From NCBI RefSeq assembly GCF_029867415.1, contig NC_081183.1:37840655-37904654 (forward strand): 64,000 nucleotides of DNA, read 5' to 3'. Every line of letters starts with the position of its first letter. The stretch's first letter is position 1. This document shows positions 21,656 through 33,068 of the stretch, one piece after another. The DNA is from Vicia villosa. Taxonomy: Eukaryota > Streptophyta > Magnoliopsida > Fabales > Fabaceae. Under the pieces are notes generated by a model that saw only the letters and a list, made by a program, of their open reading frames with translations, was not told the origin of the DNA and searched no databases. Position numbers and translations under genes: made by a program.

Positions 21656-21793
21656 CTCTCAAGTATGTGATTTTTATCCAAACAAAAAGCTGGTTGGAAA
21701 AGGAAATTTCAGAAAGACAAAAAGTTGTCAAGGAAAATCTTAAGCACAGGACTAGAATACAAATGTTTTGTGTAAATGAGAGCTCTTAAGGCC

Positions 21794-21803
21794 TATATAT
21801 ATG
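21794..21803 (-). promoter_or_regulatory. TATA-like element of the PM19-like gene
   Basis: tatatatatg lies about 140 bases upstream of the minus-strand ATG at 21655, a plausible TATA position. I did not find a clear ACGTG-type ABA-response core nearby. Confidence 0.5.
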
Positions 21804-22499
21804 TATAGAAATGATGGAAAACAAAAGAAAGGTTTAGTTCTTTACTTGCTAAGGCTGCTAGATCAAAGGGCTATGAAGGGTTGTAAAGATAATAAGATTC
21901 ATGCTTCAAATTCAAGGCAAGATGAAATATGCTAGAGAGATACTGATTCTTACTTGCATAACATTTCTTACTGTTTTTTAATCCTAGTATTAGTACCTTG
22001 TTGATTTGTGTAGTTGTTTGTTCTTACAGAAAAGTTATATTCTTTGCCTCTTAATGACTCTTGTCACTTACTTTATCATATTGTCTTCTTATCCTTCTAA
22101 TTACATTACACTTTTTCCAAGTTAAAAAATTGTTTTTTTAGTACAAAGAATAATTTTTACAGTGGATTGAATAAAGATACCCTTGCACATATTATTAAAG
22201 TTAAAAGTGTAATTTATGTAAATATACTACAATATCAAGACTTTGTTAAAGACAAGTTGAGATGTTTTATAGGAAAAAAACAAATAAAATTGTTCATGTA
22301 TGTTTGAAGGAGTGACATAAAAATCATGGTGGTAACATTGGTGAAAAAATAAGGAAGGTTAAAGACAGATGATTGGTGTTGGTCTAAAGGAGAAGAACAT
22401 TCATTTGATGAAGAAATTTTAGAGCGGCACAATTTAAACTCAAAGATCTTCTCTTTATTCAGAGTTAACGCTACTATTCAATGACAAAAACTAATAGTG
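21804..22499. other. Intergenic, no gene recognised
   Basis: AT-rich sequence between the PM19-like gene and the Tat-type relic. Short open frames at about 22235-22432 have no recognisable content. Confidence 0.5.
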
Positions 22500-24934
22500 T
22501 TATGGATCTTGGTCATGTTAATTCAAAGTTTTTCCAATATACGTCCATTTATCGTAATGAGCGTCCGTCATCGGAAACGGTTGCCCTTTGACTGTATTAT
22601 TCGCCCTCTTGCGAAAATGCTAGGAGTGACGTGTCCACACAGTAATAACATGAGACAAATAAAGATGAGGGGCATGTTATTTAGAAAGAATAAGGGAATA
22701 ACCACTCATTTTCCATGCTCCTCTAGATACGAGTGTTGGTACTTAGAGCTTAAGATCCAGAACCAAGAGACTCCAATAAATACCCAAACTCAAGATTGAG
22801 GGAGATATTTATTTCATTATGAAAGTATAATATATAAAGCTTCTCACCTTTGTTGTGTGAGTTTGTTCTAACATCACAACAATCCTAAAATCCTCTAGAA
22901 GCCCTACAACACAAGAGGTTGTCATGCATTGTATTTTTAGCAAGTACCATTGGCGCCTACCATGAATTCCGGTAAAACTAACTTGAGTCACACTCATCAT
23001 CAATCACCACCCATTTTTGTCATATTTCCCTAGAGGATGCAAAAATGAAATTTTAAGATTACTATCAATATCATTTCCATAGGTTTCATCGACGAGGGAG
23101 AATCCAACTCTTCTCGCAGAAAATATGCCAAGCAGAGTTTAACGATAAGCATTATACCCGCCAAACCAAAGAAATCCAAAAGAAAGAGCCAGAGTCCAAA
23201 ATCACCATCTCCAGCAAAGACCTCATCAATATTCTCTCTCAAAACAATTATCTCATGGTCATCATAATGCAATACAGTGACTGAGATATGAAGTAGGTAT
23301 TGATTGGCCCTGGAAGCTTATCAAATATCTTATTCTGGAGCGTCTTTCAGGGGCTTTATCTTGACCCATACGACATTCGAGCGTTCCAAGGTTCTTTGAT
23401 TTGGCATGTCAAGCAAACATGTATAAGTGAAAGGTCACATAACGCTCGAAACAATGATTGGATCAGAGGCAAGCCCAAGAACAATCAAATTAAAATATCT
23501 TATGGTAGATGCATTGTCCTCGTAACATCATCATACTTGGGTGACCTGCCCTCAACTTGTTAGGGGCGGTCTTGTCCATCCTTCATTTGAGCCAAAAATA
23601 TTCCTGACCTAACAGACGAGTTGGATTGGTTTACGGGGACCACGAGTTCTCCTAGGAATGTTATCAAAACAACTTGTAAAGGAGAAGGAAGCATGTTTTC
23701 GCAGACGATGCCCTTCATCTAGATGCACGGGAGGTAGATGCAGCAAGTTAGGAACCTATGTTAGCAGCTGAGAACGAAAGGCTCACCCCCACAAAAGACC
23801 TATAGGAGGCCCATATTGGACCCTTGGACCATCGAGTAACCAAGATATGCACCTCTTTATCTGATTTTGAGGAGGAAGAGAACTTGGTCGCCCTATTGAG
23901 GAGGACCATAGACTTGTTCTCTTGGGCTCCCTATAACATGTCGAAGATAGATACAAGAGTTGGATGTCAATGCCTCATGTTTGATTCCATAGTGAATCCA
24001 GTTTCTTAGAGAAAATGTAAGGTGGGTGATGAAAAGTGAGCAACCATTGATGAAGAAGTCTAGAAGCTGAAAAAAGTCAGCATTATAATTGAGGTCAAGT
24101 ACCCTAATTTATTGGTCAACATAGTCTTGGTACAGAAGTCAACAAACAAATGTGCATGTGCATCAACTTCACCGACTTAACATCACATGCTCTAAATATT
24201 GATATCCCTTACCAATATAGATAAGATGATTGGTGGATTCTTTGGCTACAAAATGTTGAGCCTCATGGATGCCTATTTTGGCTACAATCAGATTAAGATG
24301 GATCTTATAGATGCGCCCAAGACAAAATAATGTCCAATCGCGACAACTACTATTACAATGTCATTCCCTTTTGACTAAAGAACGAATGTGCCGCCTATCA
24401 AAGGCTCATGCACATTGTATTCTCAAAGAATACATGGAAAAACCTGGAAGTCTATATCAATGTTATGATAGTCAAGACATCAGAAATGAGGAGCTACATT
24501 ACAGACCTGAAAGACATCTTGAAATAAGTCAGAAGCCACAACATGTTCCTAAACCCCGCTAAGTGCTCGTTTGGCATACATGCAGGTAAGTTTCTGGGCT
24601 TTATGTTAATAAAGAGAGGTATAGAGGAGAGTCCAAGTAAGTTTGAGACCATTATCAACACGAGGAACCCTTCAAACGTTAAAGAAGCAGAACAACTAAC
24701 AGGGTGCTTATCTGCCCTAGCTCATTTACTTTCTTGTGAAGGTGACAAGGCTTTCCATTTCTTTGCCACCTTAAGGAAAAAAATATAAGTTCGAATGTAC
24801 AAGTGAGTGTGAGGAGGCGTTATTAAACTTAAAGGTCTTTTGGCGTTTTCACCCATTTTGACATGCCTAGTAGCAAATTTTTCCATCTACTTCTATATGT
24901 CTATTATTGACCAAGAGATGAGTTATGTGCTCAT

Positions 24935-25312
24935 TGTAACGGCCCCAAACTGCTTTCGGGACGATCGACTGGCCCCACAAACCAACACGGGTGTTTTCAG
25001 CATGTTTTGACATCATTCGCATGCTTTCCGGGAAACTTCGCAGAATGTCACCCATCCAATAATTGCTCCACGTCAAGCACGCTTAATTGTGGAGTTCTTA
25101 TGGAACGATCTACCGAAAAGAAGATGCATCTTGTTGGTATAGGTATCACCCATCAATCTTTTTTAAGCTTTCCTTCAACCATGCAGAGTCTCATACTTGC
25201 ACGGTCTCAAGATTCCTCTCATTCTGATGTGGCGACCACCCTTGCCCTCTTCGGCCTCAGGTGTTACATGCGGTGCAACCACCCCTTGCCTTCTTCGGCC
25301 TCGGGTGTTACA
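24935..25312 (-). repeat. Cassandra-type 3' LTR
   Basis: Plus-strand view starts TGTAACGGCCCC and ends gggtgttaca. It contains the more diverged 5S-like segment (25026-25098): on the minus strand caattaagcgtgcttgacgt is still readable, but the part matching the C box is damaged. Confidence 0.8.
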
Positions 25313-25497
25313 TGTCCACCAGCTTCCGCATGGTTCGTCCTCTAACCACATCGTATTAGGAGAGGTCTCCTTTCCATATTCAGCCTCGAGTGTTACATGC
25401 GGTGCAACTACCCCTCGCCTTCTTCGGCCTTAGGTATTACATGCCCACCAGCTTCCGCATGGTTCGTCCTCGAACAACATCGTATTGGGAGAGGTCT

Positions 25498-25510
25498 GGC
25501 TCTGATACCA
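25498..25510 (-). other. Primer-binding site of the TRIM (tRNA-iMet type)
   Basis: Minus-strand TGGTATCAGAGCC, two bases inside the 5' LTR. Confidence 0.85.
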
Positions 25511-25512
25511 TT

Positions 25513-25887
25513 TGTAACGCCCCAGACTGCTTTTAGGATGATCGACTGACCCCACAAACCAACACGAGTCTTTTCAGCATGCTTTGGCCTTACTCACATG
25601 ATTTCTGGGAAACTTCCCAGGAGGTCACCCATCCCATATTTGCTCCAAGTCAAGCACGCTTAACTGTGGAGTTCTTATCGAACGAGCTACCGAAAAGAAG
25701 ATGCATCTTGTTGGTATAGGTAGTATCCATCAATCTTTTTTAAGTTTTCCTTCAACCATACAGTCTCATACCTGCACGGCCTTAGGATTCCTCTCATTCC
25801 GATGTGGCGACCACCCTTGCCTTCTTCGGCCTCAGGTATTACATGCACTACAACCACCCCTCGCCTTCTTCAGCCTCAGGTGTTACA
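25513..25887 (-). repeat. Cassandra-type 5' LTR
   Basis: Plus-strand view starts TGTAACGCCCCAGACTGC and ends caggtgttaca. It holds the better preserved 5S-like segment at 25605-25676. Confidence 0.85.
25605..25676 (-). other. 5S rRNA-like domain in the Cassandra-type LTR
   Basis: On the minus strand aactccacagttaagcgtgc is followed about 15 bases later by gggatgggtgacctcctggg. These correspond to the internal A-box and C-box parts of plant 5S rRNA (aactccgcagttaagcgtgc and ggatgggtgacctcctggga). The 5' third of a 5S gene is absent, so this is a 5S-derived domain and not a 5S gene. Confidence 0.85.
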
Positions 25888-27340
25888 CTCATCAAGAGAA
25901 AAACAAAGTTTAACGACCTATTTATTTCATGAGCAAGGTATTTAAGGGCTTTAAGGCCAGGTATCGTAAGATTGAGAGGCTTGGCCTAACTGTCATAATG
26001 CAAGAAAACTCAAGCCTTATGTTCAAGGGCGGGTAATGGTAAAAACTAACTACCCAATTCAACAAGTGCTGAAGATGCAAGATCTAACAGGAAGGACAAT
26101 ATCTTAGTCATTTGAATTATTTTGGTATGATATCCACTATATACCCATATGAAGTTTCTAGTTACATACACAAGTTGATTTTCTAATAGTTTTTAGCTCG
26201 TTTGTAGGTGAGGAGGCTCCCTACACACGAATACTCTAAGAAGATGGCGCTTGAAACTTAAAAGTAAATCACTATGGGATAGTATTTGAAGGACCAAATG
26301 ACCTATTGATCAAGCAATCTCTAAAATTTGAATTCAAGTATAGCAATAATAAGGCTAAGTATGAAGCCCTAATTATCGGGACGGTCCTCACCTTTGAGAT
26401 GGGCACTTCAAATTTGAAGGCCAATAGTGTCTCCTAATAAGTGGATAATCAGGTCACTGGGGAATATCATGCAAAGGAGCCCGAACTTAACAAATATATG
26501 AAAAAGGTACGTGATTTAGCTTAATGTTTCAAAGCTTTTGAAATAATGTATGTGAACATAATTTTAGTTTTGATTTTCTTTCCAAGCTCACCAACACAAA
26601 AAGAGTAGACTATAACTGCACTTTAATTCAAGAGACTTTGGCTACCCCAAATATTGATGCAGATGAAACCAACACTCTTGAAGTCACCTATACCACTAAC
26701 TGAATGACACCTATAATACCTTATCTATAATCAGCCAAATTACCGTTGAACGAGTTAGAAGCTAAAAAGATTTGAAAACATGTAGAAAAGTACATTGTGA
26801 TGTCAAGGAATCTTTACAAAATGGGAAGGCTTCCCCCATGTTGAGATGTCTAGGAGAACATGAAATCTTCTTAGTCCTCACATAGGTACACCAAGGGGCT
26901 TGCGAAAATCACATTGTTGGACGTGCTTTGGCCCATAAATTGCTAAGTGAGGGATATTATTGGCCATTCTAATGATGGATAATGAAGTATTCATCATAAA
27001 ATGCGACAAATTCCAAAAGCACGCCAATCTGCATCATGCATCATCTGAAATCCCCCTTCAGTCGCGTCTCCTTGGCCATTCTACCAATGAGACGTAGAAA
27101 AGTTGGGCCCTTTCCCACTAGCGCCTAACCACCTAAAGTTCTTTATACTTGGAGTACATTATTTCACAAAATGCATAGAATTTGAGGCCATCTCCAAGAT
27201 CACAATGGAAAAAATTTCTATTGCTTCTATTGGCAGTGACTCACTTTCAGGTTCAGTTTTCCAGGAGTTATCATTTCAGACGTTGGTACTCAATTCTCCA
27301 ACTCTACTATGGTCGATATCAATAAACAAATATTGATCAA

Positions 27341-30300
27341 ATCATTAATCATAAATAAAATATCAAAGTAAAGATTCTAGAAATACATATTGAAATGTGC
27401 TTTAACTTTGATCACAAACGGGAAAATCATCAACATCTCGTGGTAATCCATGCAAACACAAAATGCAACGTGATGGTAGTCATTTTTTGAGAAATTATGA
27501 CCATTAAAAGTAGTATGGAAATGAGTTACTCTTTTATTTATACAGAGTGAACCACTAAAACTCTGATACTCTAATTTTATACTTTTCAAAAATAAACTCA
27601 ATTTGTACTTAATTACTCTTTTAATTGAATATAAACTATTAATAAAATAAAATTATATTTAATTTAACTAGTTGTCAATGTTTAAATATTTAATCAAATA
27701 AATTTTAGTTAAATACATTATATGTGTTAATAAATGTAAGTTCTCTAGTTTTAGGGTTGGCTTAATCATCATAAAATATAATAAAGCAAGATGAGTATTT
27801 TGGCAAGTTTGCCAAGTGTCCAATTTTTAAATGCCTTGCTATTTTAAAATATTCTATTAATAGTAATCTTACTATATTTGTCTGTAATTATTTTTAAATA
27901 TTTTAATTTATTAATTCTTAACAACTCAATAATTAATAATTCCTTAGCAATTAATGATTTTTGATACACTTTTATACCTTCAAATATTTGTATTCAATAT
28001 TCAATATTTTTGATACATTTCTACGCTTTCCAATATCTGTATTCAATATTCAATATTTTTTTCTCATAAATAAATAACCCAACAAATAATGACTGAAAAC
28101 CCTTCATATAGGATTCCAAACGCTTATCGCGTTCCAATAAACCAATTCGGCGCCGCTTCAACTATAACGTCTGGAAATCTACCCTTTGAATTCAATTCTC
28201 TCTTCTCCCAATCCATATTGTGTTGCAAATATCTTCTCTTTTCCCAATCTATTTTCTCTTTTCCCGTCCCTATTCATCTCATCATTAATTTCTTCTCCCA
28301 ATTCATATTTTACAATGAAATCTTGACTCCAATTTTCCAGGTATTCTGTATCAATTTATATTGCTTTAACATATATAAATAGGAACAATTTCATCGATTT
28401 TCAATCACACTCCTTCTGATACGGAGGGATTGCTTTTTCGATTCTTCCAAAAGGTAACTTTTTGATCGTTTTTGTGCTGAAAAATATTGCCTTTTCTATT
28501 TAGTTTGAAATGGGTTTTGCTTAATTTGTGTTGTTATATTTGTTTTTTCTATTGTTTTGTTGTGAAAAATATCATCTTTAGGGTTTAATTTGAATGGGTT
28601 TTTCTTTCTCTGTTAACAAAAATAGTTTTTGGTGATTCTTCATTCTGATTGTTCCTAATTCAATAATCCGAAACAATTGCATATTGATTAATTTTTTTTG
28701 TAGGTATAAGGAAAGGAAATAGGATAAAAAACAATTGATTGGATCTGATGGAATGTTGTCTTCACATTCAGCTATATGTTCTTGCTACGACGGTTGGATT
28801 TCATGAAGGATTTGTTGGACCGCTTTTTGCTACTGCTTTGGTTCTAGCTATCATGATATGATTTTTTTATTCTAACCATAAAATTCGTAAACATTTTGAT
28901 GTATATATTTTGTTTTTCGATGTGTTTGATTTAATACTTGAACTATTTCTACAATGGAATTTGGCAGGCAAGTTCGTTTATGCTCATGATTCCTCAATAA
29001 ATATATGGGAGTTAATATAAAAATGGTTAATGAGTTTGATTTCTTATGCAGGATTCCTAACCAATTTTTTTGAAAATGGGGAGCAATTATTTGAGTATGA
29101 AAAACATATCTTATGCTGATTGAAATATGATACAATATAACTTTACTTTGTTTAAAAAATTGGATCATATAATATTTCAAGCAAATGGTGGTTTCATCTT
29201 GAAGTTGAAATAATTGACAATCTGTTCTTGCAAATGTCAATTAGCAAAAGCCTTATTCACCTGGTTTACCTCTCAGCTTGGCTTTCATGTTATCATCACA
29301 CTAACTTAGAAGTAGTTGAAGGAATATAAATTAACCCTTAGTTTTCTGTAGATGATTCTATATTCTGGTTTTAGTTTGTTAAACTGAGTTAGCGTTTGAT
29401 AATCAATTAGTTATTCAAGTTGGCTTAGTAGTTTGTGCTTGAGCCTTTGCACCTATAAAGCCTATATAATTTTTTTTTACGTAGGAACTTAATGGAGCTA
29501 CACAGAGCCAACACAAAATGGAAACTAATTAGTCTCAACAAAACCAAATGGATGGCAACAAAGCTTGTGTTGATCCTGACTGTTTTTTAGAGTCTTAAAA
29601 TATTGTAGAGTCCAAGTTCTACATTTATAGTACAAAACATATTTTCCTTGTGTATTTATAAGGATCAATTTGATAGAATTAGTGTTGTTCATGTTAGGAT
29701 GATTTTAAACTTTTGTTGTTGATAGCTTGGTAGATTAACATGTCAACTTAATTCTTGCAGAGAGAAACTAAGATAACTAGAGCAAGGGGATGCACATGAT
29801 TATGTAATGGACTATGGTCCATGAGAAGCATATCACTCACAGAAAGATAAAAATGTTTATTTTATTACCACACTGATACAAGTATTCTTATTTCTCTAAA
29901 ATTTCTAATTGTTAGGATATCTCAACCATGATTTCGCCAAAAAAAAAAACAAGTATGATAATAAGTCACATAGATACACTTTCAAATGTACTAATTATGA
30001 GTTATATAGTGTAAGTATTGTGATTTTAAGTGTATTAATCAGGAACGGATAAATTTTATTAATAAAGACTGTTATAAGTATTATACTATAGTGTAATAAT
30101 ATCATAACAATTTAAAAAAGAAAAACAATCGGACTAAACATTCATGAATAACTTTAAATTATAATTAATAATTAAGAAAGGTGTATTTAACAAAATTGAT
30201 TTATATAACTACTTTTAAAAGAATTAATATGAAATAATAATTTATTGATATCACACTAATGTTTTTTAACATTATAACATAATTTTTCATATGATAATAT

Positions 30301-30698
30301 TATAAAATAATTAATTAAAAAATTTGTAAAAAACAATACATAATGGATCTATGCAAAATAAACTATTTTTATTAAAAGGTAACCTCTAGGAAAGTTAGAA
30401 AAGTTTGAGATAATAAAGTTAAAAATTAATAAATCTCAACTATCGATTACACAGTTGTGGGAATATTGTGTAACCAGACATTCATTTCATTAATAAACAT
30501 CTATGCATATTTTAATAGGCACAAAATATTTTAAAAGGGAAATAAATAATAATCATTAAATAAAAAGAGTCATGCAAAATCATATTTATGTTTTTCGAAC
30601 TTTTTATTTGAATAGATATTTAATAATTATAGTTTATAATATAATTTATCATTACCTGACTTACTTTTAGTATTCAATAAAAAATGATTTTTATATAT
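27341..30698. other. No gene recognised, AT-rich intergenic DNA
   Basis: Two close copies of a 50-60-bp motif (tttgatacacttttatacct at about 27960 and tttgatacatttctacgctt at about 28008, each followed by gtattcaatattcaatattt) form a small tandem duplication. A 97-codon open frame at 28089 (MTENPSYRIPNAYRVPINQF) lies in slightly GC-richer DNA and could be an exon of an unknown gene or transcript. It has no recognisable domain and its second half is low complexity. Nothing else is supported. Confidence 0.45.
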
Positions 30699-30904
30699 TG
30701 TCATACCCCAAATTTGCCCGCCTTATTTCTAACATTTAAGTTATTTTTTAACTTTGATTTTATAAGTTTTTTTTATTCAACATTACTAACATTTAATAGT
30801 ATTTTTTATACAGGTAACAGTTACTTTGAATTATTTGTATTTTCTAAATAATAACAAATATTTGTGTTTTTCCTTCATATACTTGTGAATGCCATTTTTA
30901 TCTT

Positions 30905-30985
30905 GAATGAGCATAATGGTATAGCGGGTAATAAAGTGAATGTAAGTACTTGCCTGTGTGAAAAGACTAGAGTTTGAATCCTATT
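30905..30985 (+). other. tRNA-derived (SINE-like) segment in LTR 1 with pol III A and B boxes
   Basis: tggtatagcgg (30917-30927) matches the A-box consensus TRGYNNARYGG at every position. agtttgaatcc (30971-30981) matches the B-box consensus GGTTYGANNCC except for the first base. The spacing of 43 bases is within the range of tRNA genes and SINEs. The same segment is in LTR 2 (40370-40434) and LTR 3 (49819-49883). It does not fold as a full tRNA by inspection. Confidence 0.55.
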
Positions 30986-31731
30986 TTCTTTATATTTTAT
31001 GTTGTTTATTATTTCACTTTATTATTTTAATAAGAACATTAGACTTTTACATTTTTCTTTTTTAAATTATGATTTTAGGGGGCATTATGTTTAATAAATA
31101 GTATAATCAGTAGAATTTTATTTTTATTAATTTTTTGTTAGTTTAGAAAATATTTAATTAAGGATTTTTATTAGTAGTTTCTTTATTTAGGCTATAACTA
31201 AAAGACAAAAATAAAAAAATATTATTATTGGTGATCATATTTTCTTTACAGTTTTAAATTTCTTTCTAATTTTTACTATTATATTAAGATTTATTATTAT
31301 TAAAAAATATAAAAAAAATTAAGTTGGTCAAAGATATTTCTCTATCACGTATGATCAAGCAACATCTATCTTGCCAAAAGTTCCAAGACATTCACGACAA
31401 AATCATTAAAAGTCTTTCCAAAACCAGAGACGACAATATCAGTAATATTCCAAAACATCCCCAAAACAAGAATCATCAAAATTGAAAGAAATTAAAATTA
31501 TAGACAAAGCTCATAATATCAGTTAATGTGCTTGTTCAATACCATTTTTGTGGCGTGATTTTAAGACTATAAGTACAAGAAAAAGCTCGTACAAAAAAGG
31601 GGGAGAAAGATCGGAACCAAGAAACCAACAACTATCCTCTAACAGTCACACACACGCCCGTATATACATATCACCATATCTCTCAATCATAACCTTGAAT
31701 CTCCCTCAAACGCCAAATAACATGTAAATAA

Positions 31732-32013
31732 AAAACACAAAGTAAAGCGATAGCCATCACCCAGCTCGACACCGAAGCCGTCTCCCTCGACGCACAAAAA
31801 CGCAAATACGTGACCACCGTGGCAGCCACGGGTCACGATATCACCACCACGCCGACCGCCTCCGTTCATCTCACCTACCGCGAGCACCGCCATACACCGT
31901 CGTTCAAGTTGTTCCGCCTCCAGGCAATACTTCCGATCTACACCACTGGTGGCCGACCCTCCACCTACGACTTCTACCCTATTACTGGTAATCTCTTCAC
32001 TCTATATTCTTGA
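31732..32013 (+). other. GC-rich exon-like open segment in LTR 1
   Basis: The frame is open for 93 codons between TAA at 31729 and TGA at 32011. It reads ITQLDTEAVSLDAQKRKYV, then VTTVAATGHDITTTPTASVH, then ILPIYTTGGRPSTYDFYP. It is much richer in C/G than the AT-rich LTR around it, with many C-ending codons, and it runs into a possible splice donor (actg/gtaatctc at about 31987). It looks like a captured plant exon, but I do not recognise the protein and there is no ATG. Copies: 41185-41466 in LTR 2, truncated in LTR 3 (50634-50863). The antisense frame is also open, so coding status is unproven. Confidence 0.4.
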
Positions 32014-32353
32014 TGTAATGATCTGTTGTGTTTGGATGTGGTAGGATGAGATTATTGACCACATTGGAAGATCTGCTTTTTTTCTGAAACGTATTTCGAG
32101 AAGCGTTAAAATTTTGGAGAAAGAAGGAAGTAAATTGTGGAAGAGAGAGAGAGTAAAGTCTCTTTGCAATTTTAGTTTATTCTGCTTATTTTCTATTAAT
32201 TTCATTTTTTTTTTATTTTTAATAAATGGCCCTGCCACATGGTATTGATTCAATTGGATGATAGATTGTTTTGAATTTTTGAACTGGTCAATTAAGGATG
32301 CTGTTACGTTAAAAAAGGCACTGCATATTACATATTGTTGATTTGGTTTTATC

Positions 32354-33068
32354 TAGGGATGTCAACGGGGCAGATATTGTTCGGAGGATGCTTCTCCACT
32401 CCCCGCCCCGTCCCTAAATTTAGTCCCCATCCCCATCCCCAATCCCCGCCACGGGGGAATATTTCCCTCCATCCCCATCCCCACAGATCCCCACGGATAT
32501 CCACGGAGATCGAATTTTAAGAAAATTTCTCCACTTTTTGATCAAAACTATGACACTAGTATTTTGTTTTTTTTTTCCGTATTTTTTAAAACGCATATAT
32601 TTGCATCTTTATTTTATAAAAAAAATCAAAATACATCTTGCATCAATAATAAATAAAAAAAGCAAAAGAACTTGATGTTACTAATATTTTTTATGTAAAA
32701 ATAAATAAATAGTAACATAACTTCTTGCTACCGTGCTTCCACTAATTTACCACCACAATACCAATGTCGTCCAGCGCAAGTGGTTGATTATGTGTGACAA
32801 ATCTATAACTTTTAATGACTCTTCATTTTCTAATACATTGTAAAATTATATAATTATATAATATATAAAATATATAAATTAACATATATCTTCGGAGTCG
32901 GGGAATCCACGGGGACGGAGGATACAATCCCAATCCCCGCCCCAAAGTGTTATCGGGGGAACTTTTCCCTCCATCCCCATCCCCATGGGTAAAAAATCCC
33001 CAACTTCGGATCTCCGCACAGATATTCCCCACAGGGATCCCCATTAACAGATGCAATTGACATCCCTA
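32354..33068. mobile_element. hAT-type MITE inside LTR 1
   Basis: Ends tagggatgtcaa and ttgacatcccta are perfect 12-bp inverted repeats. The flanking 8-mers gttttatc (32346-32353 and 33069-33076) are identical, and an 8-bp duplication is the hAT signature. The sub-terminal parts are C/G-rich runs of ccccatcccc form in inverted orientation. There is no transposase. Confidence 0.9.

Larger units (their letters stand above)
24935..25887 (-). mobile_element. Cassandra-type TRIM (5S rRNA-bearing miniature LTR retrotransposon)
   Basis: A 953-bp unit with two LTRs (24935-25312 and 25513-25887) around a 200-bp interior without coding capacity. On the minus strand the 5' LTR is followed by aa and TGGTATCAGAGCC (complement of 25498-25510), the initiator-Met tRNA PBS. 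The 5-mer ctcat flanks both sides (24930-24934 and 25888-25892), a perfect target duplication. Both LTRs contain 5S-rRNA-like DNA, the defining feature of Cassandra, which depends on other elements for its enzymes. The element is somewhat longer than typical, and the LTRs differ at many positions, so the insertion is old. It sits in the RNase H part of the Tat-type relic. Confidence 0.88.
23390..27336 (+). pseudogene. Tat-type pol polyprotein pseudogene
   Basis: The protease-flank trace HITLETMIGSEASPRTIKLK lies at about 23433-23500. RT motifs include DAYFGYNQIKMD (about 24268), LNPAKCSFGIHAGKFLGFM (about 24549) and AEQLTGCLSALAHLLS (about 24686). The RT active site, normally Y-x-D-D, reads YINVM (about 24450), so both catalytic Asp residues are gone. 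RNase H traces are SYVLI before the TRIM (about 24920) and YEALIIGTVLTFEMG (about 26357) after it. Integrase traces are HIVGRALAHKLLSEGYYWP (about 26911) and GPFPLAPNHLKFFILGVHYF (27103), where the usual Asp before YFTK is His. Many stops and frame changes separate the blocks. The lineage call rests on GPFPLAP and NPAKC-FG--SGKFLGF-type motifs typical of Tat/Athila pol. Confidence 0.75.
22500..27340 (+). mobile_element. Decayed Tat-type Ty3/gypsy retrotransposon, split by a TRIM
   Basis: LTR-like DNA with a transcribed-looking part (about 22500-22945) is followed by a ttggcgcctacc sequence (22950-22961), in the place and form of a gypsy primer-binding site. The plus strand then gives protease, RT, RNase H and integrase traces in the gypsy order PR-RT-RH-INT. 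All are in pieces, and gag is unrecognisable. The Cassandra-type TRIM at 24935-25887 interrupts the RNase H part. No 3' LTR was found before 27340, so the right end is missing or too decayed. Confidence 0.7.

Noticed and set aside
25605..25676. 5S rRNA gene
   Set aside because: Only the internal control part is present, and it lies in both LTRs of a TRIM; it belongs to a Cassandra-type element.
28089..28382. 97-codon frame as a small protein gene
   Set aside because: No recognisable motif, a low-complexity Phe/Ser-rich second half and no splice or promoter evidence. It is mentioned only in the gap description.
31687..31893. Glycine-rich antisense frame in LTR 1 (also in LTR 2 and LTR 3)
   Set aside because: Opposite strand of the GC-rich segment. 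The sense frame is longer and ends at a donor-like site. Neither is proven, and the antisense one has no supporting context.
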